From Sequoia sempervirens (Eukaryota > Streptophyta > Pinopsida > Cupressales > Cupressaceae): a stretch of 64,000 nt of DNA. Location: assembly GCA_007258455.2 (NCBI GenBank), contig VDFB02252616.1, positions 120,192,552-120,256,551 of the forward strand. The letters are read 5' to 3'. Below the pieces are notes generated by a model. That model worked only from the letters and a program-made list of their open reading frames with translations, ran no database searches and was not told the DNA's origin. A program made the position numbers and the translations under genes. Shown piece by piece: positions 12,616 through 23,189 of this stretch (position 1 is the first letter of the stretch; each line of letters opens with the position of its first letter).

Positions 12616-13113
12616 ATGATAAGTAATGCACTTGGTTTTCTATTGGATACATCTCTTGGACAAGCACTTGATGATGAACATCTAACAATGAAGGAAGATG
12701 AACTTGAGATCCATGAAGATCCCACGAAAAGGTATGATGATAATTCTGAATTTCTGATTACGAACAATAGTCCATTACCTTCACATAATCATGAGGTAAT
12801 AGAGTTGGTTGTGGATCCAAGCCACAAACAATATGATTTTGTGCATCATAGCATAGAAGATGTAAGGACTCAAAGCATGTGTGATGAATGGCTAAGGAGG
12901 GCTAGGGAAGCCAAGATGTTGGTTGCTCAAGCAAAACAATGCCTACAAAAAATCAAAGAACAATTCGGTCTCATGGACCACGAAAGGCAACAACTAGTTA
13001 CTTTCCTTCATCAAACTTCTAAACTTCAAAGGAATGAACATTCAGAAATTGAAGATGTGCATGGTATTTATGAAGCCACCATTGACAATATGATGCAAAT
13101 GTTGATTTCATGA
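12616..13113 (+). CDS. Unrecognised ORF 1 inside the pol-less LTR element (165 aa)
   Basis: An uninterrupted 165-codon frame from ATG to TGA in an element whose gag is broken. The product is acidic in its first 80 residues. From about residue 95 to 150 it is rich in A, K, Q, L and E (CDEWLRRAREAKMLVAQAKQ), predicting a coiled coil. There is no signal peptide, membrane span, zinc finger or catalytic motif I can name. Its stop overlaps the start of the next ORF in the shared tetranucleotide atga. It occupies the position where protease and reverse transcriptase would be expected. It may be an accessory protein of this non-autonomous family, a captured host fragment, or remnant polyprotein beyond recognition. 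Confidence 0.45.
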   Translation: MISNALGFLLDTSLGQALDDEHLTMKEDELEIHEDPTKRYDDNSEFLITNNSPLPSHNHEVIELVVDPSHKQYDFVHHSIEDVRTQSMCDEWLRRAREAKMLVAQAKQCLQKIKEQFGLMDHERQQLVTFLHQTSKLQRNEHSEIEDVHGIYEATIDNMMQMLIS

Positions 13114-13556
13114 TTATAAACAACGATACATTGTCTTCACATGATTTTGGTTGTCATATGATGATTGAAAATCTTCAAGGGAATATCATTGGTAAGAGGC
13201 TTTATCTTGTTGATCTCCAATCTTTCATGGCTAAGTATGAAATAGGGATGATAGATCCAAGGCACACAAGAGGTTTGGCATTGCATAATGGTTTTATTAT
13301 TCCTTGCTTCATGAGATCATCATTACCGGAAAGACACATGGAATGTACTATTTTGCTTTCAGCTAAGGCTTATTGTCATGATGGAGATTGTGCTACATTG
13401 AGTTATCCTTGCCTAATGCTTACATTTCCAAACATGAGTACTACTTATGTGGAGCTAGAGTTCATATCGGATGGGAAGAAGATTGTATTGAGAGTTTTGG
13501 CAGATGGTACACCAAGGGTAGTGTCATGGAGGCTTGTTTTGTGCATGATGAGGTAG
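13110..13556 (+). CDS. Unrecognised ORF 2 inside the pol-less LTR element (148 aa)
   Basis: A 148-codon uninterrupted frame whose ATG overlaps the stop of the previous ORF by four bases. It contains GKRLYLVDLQSFMAKYEIGM and a cluster of Cys and His (AYCHDGDCATLSYPC, residues about 89-103) that could bind a metal, though the spacing fits no finger I know. Beta-strand-like sequence follows (TYVELEFISDGKKIVLRVLA). Downstream sequence to 13881 is broken in all frames. The four-base overlap with ORF 1 could reflect translational coupling or a -1 frame relation within one original polyprotein. No function can be assigned. Confidence 0.4.
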   Translation: MIINNDTLSSHDFGCHMMIENLQGNIIGKRLYLVDLQSFMAKYEIGMIDPRHTRGLALHNGFIIPCFMRSSLPERHMECTILLSAKAYCHDGDCATLSYPCLMLTFPNMSTTYVELEFISDGKKIVLRVLADGTPRVVSWRLVLCMMR

Positions 13557-13868
13557 ATGGGTTTACATGTTGCATGATGTTTTCACTTCCAATCATAAGT
13601 CATCATCCTTATGAGGATTTGGGGAACATGATAACCATAGTAGCGTAGCGGTCTTCAGTGAAGATTAAGGTATGTGATGGTGAGTTTGATAATTATATGT
13701 TGACAATAATTGCATTTCTATCTAGGAGAGATAAGGAGATGTTATTTGCAAATCTCTTGCAACATAGTGTTTCAAATAGCAAAGTTTGTAGATTTTTGAG
13801 ATTGATATGGGAACTTGGAAGTTGGTGTTGGGTATTCAGGTATCGATTACTTGGGACAAGTAATCTCT

Positions 13869-13881
13869 GAGAAGGGAGGAC
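13869..13881 (+). other. Polypurine tract
   Basis: gagaagggaggac lies directly against the TGTAATGTCC start of the 3' LTR, the expected place for the plus-strand primer. Confidence 0.7.
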
Positions 13882-15171
13882 TGTAATGTCCTCATTTTTC
13901 TGAGTAATGGCATATATTGATATTTAGCTTATTTTATTCCATAAACTAAATAATGGAGTTATAAGTGAATAATAATTAAATTGATTATTTTAAAATTGTC
14001 TATTTTAAATAAATATCAAAAGCATAACTTTATTTTAATTAATTTAATTAAGTGACAAATAAGAAATAAAAAATATTATAAAATCACTTTATTAAATATT
14101 ATAACGTTATTTCATTAAATATTATAGTCACTTTATTAATAAGATTTGAGGAGGTTAGTTTGGATTCTTCTAGAAGACTCGGTTGAGCCTTTAAAAAGAT
14201 GTGAAAGCAAGTCATTTGGACATCTTGGCTTTGGTACTTTCTATCAGAGAATTTTGGAGAGCTTGTGTTTGTAAGTTCAACTCTTCTGAGGATGAAAACC
14301 CTAGAGGAATAAGTGGTAGTGGATGAAAACCCATCACCATTCGAGGTGGATCCATCCAGGGTTCACAATTGTGCTTATTTGGCAAATTTTGTGAAGATTT
14401 GAAGGGTTGTTATAAGCAATTATCTCTGCAAATCGAACTAGGACAGATTTGTGTTCATTGGCATCTTCATTCTTGGGCGATTCACTTTCAGATTTGTGTA
14501 GGTTATTAACAGCAATTTTCTGAGTCATTTTGGAGGGTTCATTTGCATACATTTTGAGGGTTCAAACCCTAAATCTAGGCGCCAACATTTAGGATACAAT
14601 TTGGTGGTTTTATTGCATCCATTTGGCATCATTGACATCATTCTTGAAGCAGCGAACATAGCAGACCTGTGCGCCCATTTGCTTCAGTCTTTTTGGTGTT
14701 GTGAAGATTTATTGCCATAGGGTTTCAAACCCTAGTTTGAGCGCCAAACCTTGGAAGTCTTTTTTTATCATTCAGATGTCAAATTTGCATGAACTTGGTG
14801 TGTATAAAACCTAGGGTTTATAGCAGGTCATAGCTGGGCATGTTTGGCATGTTTGCCCTTAATATTAATTGTATTTGAAGACTTTATATTTCTGAAATTG
14901 TAACAGCAAACTTCCAATCTGAGTTTCCCATCATTATGATAACATTTTGGTGTTGAATCATTGTGTAAATCAACTATGACTTTGGCACATGTATTGGCAT
15001 GATTGTTATGATGTTTTTGGCATGTTAAATGGCTGTTATAAATGTTTGAAACAGAAAATCAGAATTGCAGAAATTAGGGTTTTGGATCAGATTTGGAAAT
15101 CAGAAAATTAGGGCAAAATTCAAAACCCTAAAATCAAAAAGATTAGTAAATATCCTATGTGGGATATTACA
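13882..15171 (+). repeat. 3' LTR of the pol-less Ty3-like element
   Basis: Starts TGTAATGTCC and ends ATATTACA (1290 bp). The first 260 bp are very AT-rich with repeated cactttattaaatatt phrases. The remainder, from 14141, matches LTR copies 1 and 2. Confidence 0.75.
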
Positions 15172-16480
15172 CTCAATGGAAAAAGCAATCTAGAACTCAA
15201 ACAATTGCCAATTACTTCCTATCACGCCATAGCTACTAGCCTAACCAAATTAATAAAAGAAGCACCATCCCCATTAAACTTTACAATGAGGCCAAATGAG
15301 GTTTCCAAAGCTGATCCTATGTCTTATTATCCATTTGAGTTTCTTTGTTACCCAGGACATTAAATAGATAGTTTTGATTACTATATGCAACGTACATCTT
15401 TAAGGTTCATGCCTCTTTAATTGATGCAAATATTTTATATCTCCTTAAAAACATTTTAGATTTTTTTCGCTATTTTCCTTTTGTTAATTACTCTGGTGTG
15501 ATTCCCACTGAATAATACGTATCATCCTACGCATTGTTTATGGCACCAACAGAGACTGCAACACAAGCCTAATTTGTTTTGTTTCTGCCATAATGTCTAA
15601 AATCAAGAAATATAAGATGCTTGTGTTCTTTAAACAAAAACAAGGACAGTTTGATTGGTAGAGAAGATTAGAAGAGCCTGACTTATAAGATACTCAAAAT
15701 TATGTTTGCAACTGTGCATCATAGATTATATTTCTACATATTTCTAGAAGTGGCTGCTAGTTTAAGGTAAAGAAAGCAAAGCAAAAGTCCTGCAAATCAG
15801 CAGAAAAAAGCTCTTTGAATGAAATTGGGGCAACACCATAAAATAATCATGTATCAATTGAGTATAAATGCACTTAAAGCATTTCCGATGTGAATCAATT
15901 AAGAATAAAAATAAAGTACAAAATATTATAAATTTCTGAACATTGGAATGAACAGTTATCTGCACACATTTATCATATATCTTTAAAGGTGCTGACAAAT
16001 GGCCTACACGGGGGTGGGGAGGCATCAGCATTCCCTGCATTATGTGTGAGACCTGAAGTATGACAGCTTATTTGCTCCTTTTGCCTTTCATTGTCATTAT
16101 TATGTTAGCATCTTCACAAATATTTGCTCAAGCTTTTCAACCGGTGTTTAAAAATCACTGGCTGAATACCATATCAGGCCAATTTTCTAAAGATGGCCTG
16201 GGCCCTGAGAAACATGTCCCTCTCTACAATTCCTTGTTCACTTTCTAATGCTATATCCATTTGATATCAAGGATCAATCCTTCAAGAGACTGTCCAATGG
16301 TCTTCCAACCTTTGTAGTTATCCCAAACATATGGTCTCCTTGCTCCTATACGCCTTGTTCTTTCTAAGAAACAAGCAATGTCTAGAAAGCATTCCATAAA
16401 AAACATGATTATAAACTTGTGGACAGAAACAATCCTGTAATGGTGCATTCTAGATTTCCATGAAAACAAATGAAACACAA
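15172..16480. other. Non-coding or decayed stretch
   Basis: A 65-codon plus-strand open tail (NGKSNLELKQLPITSYHAIA, to a stop at 15363) directly follows the LTR and could be an exon cut by the insertion. The rest to about 16250 is AT-rich with no recognised gene. An open minus-strand stretch at 16251-16440 (contains RRPYVWDNYKGWKTIGQSLE) follows an AG and may belong to the unknown minus-strand gene to its right. Confidence 0.3.
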
Positions 16481-16496
16481 TGCTACATAGTACAAG

Positions 16497-16784
16497 CTAC
16501 TTTCCATCAGTTCTGCCAGCAAACATGCTCAACATTGGATCAAAAAAGAATCTGATATTGAAATCAATCTTCACCTCGTTTAAAAGGCGAAATGCAGCAC
16601 CTCGTGAAAACTTCCTTGCAAATAGAAAGCATGGGCGAAAATTGTCATTGGTGCTGCACCATTCTGTTCGATATTCTGTCTCATAATATATATGATCAAT
16701 GCCCTGTATATCAAATAATTTTGATATTAAACTTTCATTTTTCAAGAGGAATGCTGCCACCCCCATACCATATGCCCATATCCC
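16497..16784 (-). pseudogene. Exon-like open frame of an unrecognised gene
   Basis: On the minus strand, an acceptor-like gttgtggttag ends at 16785. A 95-codon open frame follows, starting GIWAYGMGVAAFLLKNESLI and later containing NDNFRPCFLFARKFSRGAAF. It ends with a stop at 16497. Composition is protein-like (aromatic-rich, no runs), which is unusual in this window. I do not recognise the family. A second exon-like piece lies upstream at 17479-17594, but the two do not join in phase, so an exon is missing or the gene is decayed. Confidence 0.3.
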
Positions 16785-17478
16785 CTAACCACAACCCAAG
16801 AAAAAAGAAAGTTAAAGAAAAGAAAATAAAAACACACAATTGAATATTTTTTGCACAAATTATCTCTATCCCTCCACGAAGCTGTAATACATAAACAATT
16901 CACCCACATCATCAATGAGCTATTGGTTGCCCCGAGACATGTACATTTTTAAAAACTCAGCATCTTGTCAATGAACTATTTAGAAAATGATGACTCTCTA
17001 TCAACCTTGATATGATTTGATTACATGAGGCAGTGGGGCTCTGAACATTCATCATAGGGCAGATACCACAATAACACTTTTATTCTAGGCAGATACACCA
17101 TTCAAATATGTGAAGTTCTAGACCGAATACTAACTTTAGATGGTCAATTAAACTCCATTGTACATAAACCAAATACTAGCATGGACAAAGAATTTAGGCT
17201 TTTGGCATCCAATCCCTAGAGTTTCGTGGAAGGCCTCGTCTGTATCTTCTTTCAATACAGAGGGAGCCATATGCTGCTATAGATGTTTGCTGGCTACACA
17301 TGCAAAGAAGAGAGATTTTGAATTCTGTTTCACCTTTTCGAACTTTGTACAGATAAGTATATACTCAGATTTTTCTCAAGAAAACCATCTTATATTGTGC
17401 CAAAAAGCAAGATAATTACAACTCAACAACTGGAATACAAGGAAGATCTCTCCCAATAAGAGCAAGAAAACATAACAC

Positions 17479-17594
17479 CTAAGACAGGATACTATTGGCC
17501 ATTTCTTTGGTTCATTGTTGAAATTTTCTTTTTCAGGTGCCAACATGTAGTCTTTGACAATGTAATGACTCTTAGGATTAAAAACTTCAGCCTT
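17479..17594 (-). pseudogene. 116-bp exon-like segment of an unrecognised gene
   Basis: On the minus strand it is bounded by a good acceptor (ttccattgcag) and by CTTAG followed by gtgtta, a donor-like end. It encodes 38 codons without a stop, starting KAEVFNPKSHYIVKDYMLAP and ending PKKWPIVSCLR. Both splice signals and the open frame support a real exon. The product is unrecognised. Confidence 0.35.
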
Positions 17595-17799
17595 CTGCAA
17601 TGGAAAAAATTTCTGGCAAAATTGCAGAGTAGGATTAATTTTTCAGAACACTCTGTGCTCCATCATTAGGATGAATGATAAGATTACATGAGCTCTTTCT
17701 ATAGGTAGCATTGGTTAGATCAGCCAGTGAAAAGTAACTGCAAATCTAATAATTAAAACTTATCATAACATTTATTAATTATTGTTTATGGGGCATTAA

Positions 17800-18300
17800 T
17801 TATTTTCCCTCGCATATTAAATATTTTCCTCATACATTATCTTTTTGTTGCCCCCCAATGATGGGTTTCCATGACCACTCCCAACTCTTTCATGCCACAC
17901 TTCCTTCACCAGAGAGCAGCATGCCCTTTTAACTTGGTCTGAGCCATTCTTACCCTTTGAGAATCATAGACATCAACATAATCAAATACTCTTCCAATTG
18001 ACTGATCCAATCAATCATCTCTTTTGGATTCAAGGTTCCAGAAAATTACGAGCATCAAGCTTGGTTACCCTTCTAATTCTGGCAAGCACTCGCAATAACC
18101 TATCTTCACCTTCTTTGGGGAAACTCACATGTTCTTGCTCTTTATCTTCTCACTTCTAACTCTTCCACCTCAATGTCTTCTTCACAGTTGGGGTCTCTCC
18201 GATATGCCTCTATGGCAATGATTCTAACATGAAGATCTTGAAAAAGTTCTTCCATCCTGATTACCAAAGCAGCCACTCCAACTTGCCTTCTAGGAGGCAT
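17800..18300 (-). pseudogene. Ty3-type gag remnant
   Basis: Starting at the ATG at 18300 (minus strand), the frame reads MPPRRQVGVAALVIRMEELF, the usual start of many plant Ty3 gag proteins. After breaks the sequence continues with DWISQLEEYFDYVDVYDSQR and AQTKLKGHAALW, the conserved retrotransposon-gag core, down to about 17800 where the homology stops. A primer site and an LTR start lie just upstream on the minus strand, confirming identity. The protein is frame-broken and lacks its zinc knuckle. Confidence 0.7.
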
Positions 18301-18397
18301 GGTACACATACAAACCTCTACACCCACAACCCAAAACACTACCCTAGGAATTTGGACAAGACAATCACATACACACCCTACCACAAGGATTGAACCT

Positions 18398-18409
18398 GCT
18401 TTGATACCA
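18398..18409 (-). other. Primer-binding site of the gag remnant's element
   Basis: The reverse complement reads TGGTATCAAAGC, one base off the initiator Met-tRNA primer site, two bases from an LTR-like start at 18412 (tgatgcagtc). I could not place the outer LTR end. Confidence 0.6.
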
Positions 18410-19369
18410 TTTGATGCAGTCAAGGATAGGGAGCCAAATGAAAGGAAGCCTTCTCCTTGCAGCTCCACCAAATGAATCCTAGGCTTAAAGTAAATTCAAC
18501 ACGATATGGAACAAACAATAAATTAAGTTCTGAATCTGATTTGTTTTAGGAACCACATATTGGATTTCAATGAAACATAATAAGTTGGGAACAAAATTAC
18601 TGCTGATTTTATTGATCAAATATTTTGAAACTGAAAACAAAGATTTTTAGACGAAGTTTCTCCCACCAAAATCATACTTTTCAACTTACAAGAACTACCA
18701 CAACTCTATCAACACCTACAGAACATAACAACGAACATCAAATGACCAAAGGCTAACTCTGTACGCCCTGAAACCTGCAAAACATGAAGGTCTCCACCAC
18801 TAGTGTTCAACTTGCAAAACGATGCTATGGAACCTAACCTTCTTCAATCCTGTTAGGCCCGTTTTTAAACTAGACAAATTTTAAACTTTTGAATCAAAAT
18901 CCTTAAATTGAGAGCCTCCTAGTCAAAATTATCTCTAATCATCCACAAATGCTGAGCATCTTGCATTTTGAAGTGAAATCTTCATTTGTCTCAATCAAAA
19001 CCTTCAGGAGTAGTGATGCAACCTACCAAGATTTGCGAAGATAATTAAATTTCAAAAACCGTGAAGGTTTATGCAAAAACTGTTTTATAGGGATAATATT
19101 GATGATGTCACGTCAAATGTGGCTGGTTTCCATGCTAACCCACTTTCCAGTTTTTGAGTTATTAAAGCTTTGATTTTTGTTGGCCGAATTGTGCAAACTA
19201 TTAAATTAAAAGTTCCATTCAGTCTAAATGGAACCATATTTCTGGGTTTTGATCGTGATGATGTTATTAATGATATGACAAAGTTTCGTGGAAAAATACT
19301 TACCCAGGAAAAAGTTATCCACAAAACCCTGTCAATAAGCAAGTTTTAGATCTCTGATGTTGTGAAGTT

Positions 19370-19990
19370 AAAGGGGTTGTGAACCCCTTTCCAAATGCCA
19401 ATTTAACAGTTTCAAGTTGCAAAGACCTCTCGCGTTGCCGATGACAAAGAAAGATCGAAGATCTTATAGAAGTTTTGAAAGCTGCCAATGGTCAACGCAA
19501 TAAAAATAAAAGGATACTGATGAAGACTTGATCGGTGATTATAATACATGGGTTAATAATTCTACTCAAAGTGTTGATAAAGGGAATGGGCAAATAATTG
19601 TTCTATGGTTATGAACTCCTTCAACCACCGATGCAGAAGGGAAAAATAAAACTCACTGGGAGTTATATTCAAGTTAATAACTCCTCTCAAGATGCCAATC
19701 TAGGGAAATAATTATGAACAACCCTATAACTTAAACCAACTCATCGGCAGTAACATGTAAGTTCATAAATGTTCTTAAAGTGCCAAGAAAGGCAGGAAAA
19801 TAAATACATAACTATTTTTAATCAGCCATTTCAGTTAAGTTAATAATTTTGTTTAAAATGCCGATATAGTCTTGATCGGCCATTGTATGAAGGTTTATAA
19901 GTCTCTTTCAAATGGCGATCAGATGTTATGAATCACCCTCAAAGTGCGAATATAAAGAGGACATGATGTTTAGAACACCCACGTGAGAAG
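19370..19990 (+). repeat. Degenerate short-repeat field 1 (GCCGAT-type)
   Basis: A phrase of the form aactccttTCAAAatGCCGAT recurs with variation at about 19396, 19436, 19690, 19778, 19855, 19907 and 19947, roughly every 50-90 bp. The same type of field lies at 21555-21765 and 40720-40990, each time just before a decayed PPR gene. Confidence 0.5.
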
Positions 19991-20239
19991 ATAGAGATAG
20001 ACAGTTATAGCTGATTGGAAGATGATGAAGAGATAGAAAAGCTTTGGATCACACAATCACCATTAAAATGCATGTCATGCCAGCAAAGATATAAATGATG
20101 CGCTATTCTAGTAATTAGAGGCCTCCATAATAATGGATTTGTTGAAAATTTCCAAGTCCCTCAATCTTTATCAGCTCCCTCTCCACTTGCGGCCTGCTGT
20201 GAAAGAAAATTCTTCAGAGATGCATTCGAGCGATGCAAT

Positions 20240-20830
20240 GATTGCAGAAATATGAGCAAAACGAATTTGTTGAAAAAGCTTTTAAAACATTCAAGCAAAT
20301 GCAAACAGCTGGTGTAAACCCAGCACTCTCATGCATGCAAACTGTGGAAGCATAGACATGGCACAAGATCCCTTTGACATAATATCTCATAAAGATGTCA
20401 TCTTAGTAAACGCCATGATTGCAAGATAAGCATAGAATCTTCAACAGAGCACATGGACTGTTGAATAAAATGCCCCAAAAAGATCTTGTTATATGGAATA
20501 CAAATATGGGGATATTAAATATGTTGAAGCATAGATAATGTGTGTAGATTTTTTGAAGAAACGCCTCAAATAAATTTCGTCATATGGGATGCATTTCTTT
20601 CAGAATATGCACAAAATGGATTTGTTGAAAAAGACTTTGATAGCGCCAAATTCCACCAGCAAATGGTGCCAAAACAGAAGTTTTGTAACAGGCTGTAAGC
20701 ATTCATCAAAGCATAAAGAATAAAAGAATGTCATCAGATACAGTTGCTCGTAATGTCGTAATCATGCATGATGTTTTGAAAACTTTCAAACATATGCACT
20801 CAATAGGCATAAAATAAAAGCCCATGGCCC
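20240..20830 (+). pseudogene. Decayed PPR (pentatricopeptide repeat) gene, copy 1
   Basis: Several PPR motif pieces are readable in shifting frames: EQNEFVEKAFKTFKQMQTAG (about 20256), KDVILVNAMIAR (about 20390), MPQKDLVIWNTNMG (20469) and PQINFVIWDAFLSEYAQNGF (about 20562). These are the alpha-helical repeats of plant PLS-type PPR proteins, which bind organellar RNA. Stops and frameshifts separate the repeats, so no protein is made. A short-repeat field lies upstream and an HSP90 fragment directly downstream on the same strand. Confidence 0.7.
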
Positions 20831-20896
20831 GCCATATGAAATAGGGTTATTGATAATAATGACGGAGGAACTACTGTATCCTCCAGTTCTTTTTTG

Positions 20897-21525
20897 CCAT
20901 GGTTTTTGTCTAATTTGGCATTAGGATCAGTGGGGTCTGTAAAGCGAGGAATTCTAACATCAACGCTTCCATTCGGGTCAAGGTTTATGATCTTACCTGG
21001 TTTTGTTCGTGATGCAGCTACTATTGCTGAGTTGGAAACAACCGAAGGGCCAGTTGAAAAATATGAATATCAAGCAGAGATTAGTCGACTTTTAGACTTG
21101 ATAGTGCACAGTTTGTACAGTCACAAGGAAGTGTTCTTATGTGAGCTAATCAATAAAGCCAGTGATTCCTTGGACAAGCTTCGCTTTAATGGAGCCCAAT
21201 CTTCTTGAAAATGGTGAAGATTTAGAAATTAGAATTAAAGCAGATAAAGAAAAAGGAACTATTACACTACTGGATTCTGGTATTGGGATGACTAAAGAAG
21301 GGCTTATAGATTGTTTAAGAACAATAGCTCAGACTGGAACTGCCAAGTTTATGAAAGCATTGAAGGATAGCAAAGAAGCTGGTTCTGACAATTTGATTGG
21401 TCAATTTGGTGTTGGATTTTACTCTACTTTTCTTGTCACTGATAATATTGTTGTTTCAACAAAGAGACCAAAATCAGACAAGCAATATGTGTAGGAAGGA
21501 TCATGTTTTTGTTATCAGGAGTTTC
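20897..21525 (+). pseudogene. Intronless fragment of organellar-type HSP90 (N-terminal ATPase domain)
   Basis: The frame passes through a presequence-like region, then [20 protein letters not shown], then the ATP-site segments (GIGMTKEGLIDCL and GQFGVGFYSTFLVTD), and ends at KQYV with a stop, with faint homology to about 21525. The wording is closest to plant mitochondrial or plastid HSP90 chaperones. A frameshift lies near 21190. The Mg-binding Asn after the catalytic Glu is replaced (ELINKASDS where the family has ELISNASDA), so the ATPase would fail even if expressed. Plant organellar HSP90 genes have many introns. Their absence over about 200 codons suggests a retrocopy or captured cDNA. 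The middle and C-terminal domains are missing. Confidence 0.8.
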
Positions 21526-21554
21526 GATTGATTTTGAAAGTCCTTTTTACCTTT

Positions 21555-21765
21555 GATGAAGTTGTGAGTTCCTATCCAAATGCCGATGGCAATGGAAATT
21601 TGAATATTCATTGGCACCTTCAAATAACTTAATAACTTCCTTCATATTACCGATGTGAGTTGTGAATACCATGAGAAGTGCCGACAAAGCATAGAAGGTG
21701 TGTATAATTGTGTTTGAATGAGTTGGGATTTTCATTCAAAGCACCGATGAAACAAGAGAATCATA
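21555..21765 (+). repeat. Degenerate short-repeat field 2 (GCCGAT-type)
   Basis: Phrases such as tccaaatgccgatgg (about 21578), attaccgatgtg (about 21650), agtgccgac (about 21680) and agcaccgatg (about 21740) repeat the pattern seen at 19370-19990, again right before PPR remnants. Confidence 0.45.
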
Positions 21766-21899
21766 AGTTAAAACTTGAAACAACTTGTGGAAGGCACTTG
21801 AAACACTGAAACAAAAGAAGATAAAATCCCATGCAAAGAAAACGAAGACAAGAGGTTACAAAAAGTTATAACCATTTGCCAGCAAGCTCACTCGCAACA

Positions 21900-22230
21900 A
21901 TTATGATTACAAAATGTAGAAATGTAGACATGGCATGATTGAATTGCTTGATTGAACACCTCCAAGAGATGTCAGGTCATGGTATGCTCCTAGCATAAGA
22001 TTCACACAAAATGGATTTGATAAAAAGCCTTTAGAAACTTTGAAGCAAACGCAACAAGACAGGTGTAATGGCAAATTCATTAGCCTTTTCCCAGCATCCT
22101 TTCATCCTGTGCCAAAATGAGCACGCAAGAACAATGTATGTGAATCCATTGAAGCATGAAAGAGAAAGGAATTCTTGTCAAACGTTAAAGCTGTAAATGC
22201 TTGGTATACATGCATGCAAACTATGGAGTG
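21900..22230 (+). pseudogene. Decayed PPR gene, copy 2
   Basis: In broken frames the sequence reads as PPR motifs: a piece near 21955-22020 matching the helix pair seen at 20590 (ttcacacaaaatggatttga against atgcacaaaatggatttgt), then codons for ANSLAFSQHPFILCQ and a tail ending tgcatgcaaactatgg that also occurs in copy 1 (tgcatgcaaactgtgg). It is more decayed than copy 1. It abuts the serine decarboxylase fragment at about 22235 on the same strand. Confidence 0.55.
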
Positions 22231-22239
22231 CATTCTAGG

Positions 22240-22940
22240 CAGTTTGAGGTTAGGGTTTTGGATTGGTTTGCTCGTCTTTGGAAATTGGAGAACGTGAGTA
22301 CTGGGATACATTACAAATTGTGGCATTGAAGGAAATTTACACGGTGTTCTGGAGGGGGGTTCTCCATATGGTGTTTTGTATACATCTCAAGAGGCACATA
22401 ACTCAATTTTCAAAGAAGCACGGATGTATAGAATGGAATTGGTAAAAGTAGACACACTAACCTCTGGTGAGATTGACTATGCAGATTTCAAATAGAAGCT
22501 ACTCCAAAACAAGGGAAAGCCTGTTATAATAAATGTTAATATTGGGAAAATGGTTAAGCATGCTATTGATGATTTGGATATGGTAATACGGTCACTCGAA
22601 GAAACAAGACTTACCAAGGATAGATTCTATATTCATTGTGATGGAGCTTTATTTGGGCTAATGATACCTTTTATCAAGCAGGCATCAAAGGTGACTTTTA
22701 AGAAGCCAATTGGAAATGTCAACGTATTTAGGAATAAGTTTGTTGGCTGTCCTATGCCATGTGGTGTTCAAATAATAAGGATTGAGCACATAAATTCACT
22801 CTCAAGGAATGTTAAATATCTTGCATCTATAGCCGCAACAATAATGGGAAGTCCCAATGGGCATGCTCCTATATTTTTGTGGTATACTTTGAATCGCAAA
22901 ATTTGTAAGGGCTTCTAGAAAGAAGTGCGAAAATGCATCA
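22240..22940 (+). pseudogene. Intronless fragment of a plant serine (histidine-type) decarboxylase
   Basis: The sequence reads, with small frame shifts, [17 protein letters not shown], then [19 protein letters not shown], then [20 protein letters not shown], then the open frame from 22550 with [20 protein letters not shown] and [20 protein letters not shown]. This is the PLP-dependent group II decarboxylase fold; the plant enzyme converts serine to ethanolamine. The Asp of HCDGA and the PLP lysine of NKF remain, but the His normally before that Lys is Asn here. The ends of the gene are missing, stops occur at about 22485 and 22916, and no introns are seen. It directly follows the second PPR remnant. 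Confidence 0.8.
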
Positions 22941-23189
22941 GCTTGATCATTCTACTCTTGCAAAAGTTCTTAAAAGAAAAGACCATGGAAAGCAAGCTTT
23001 TGTAAGCTATTGGGAAAGACTATGAGTTCACAAAAGGAAATAATTCTTAGTGGATGCAGCTAGAGTGCATTTCCTTCAAGGCCAAGTTACTAAGCGAATA
23101 AAAAATTCATGGATTGGGAGAAGACATAGTTTCTGCTACATCAAAACTGATAACTTGCCTCTTTTTCGAAGTTAAAAGTTTCAAATTGC

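Larger units (their letters stand above)
10565..15171 (+). mobile_element. Ty3-like LTR element without pol, carrying two unknown ORFs
   Basis: Order: 5' LTR (altered start) to 11647; primer site at 11649; gag-like frame from 11739 with a CCHC-type knuckle at about 12370-12415; two unrecognised ORFs at 12616-13556; decayed sequence; polypurine tract gagaagggaggac at 13869-13881; 3' LTR 13882-15171. I find no protease, reverse transcriptase or integrase motif, so it would need enzymes supplied by another element. A target duplication cannot be tested because the left end is rearranged. Confidence 0.65.
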
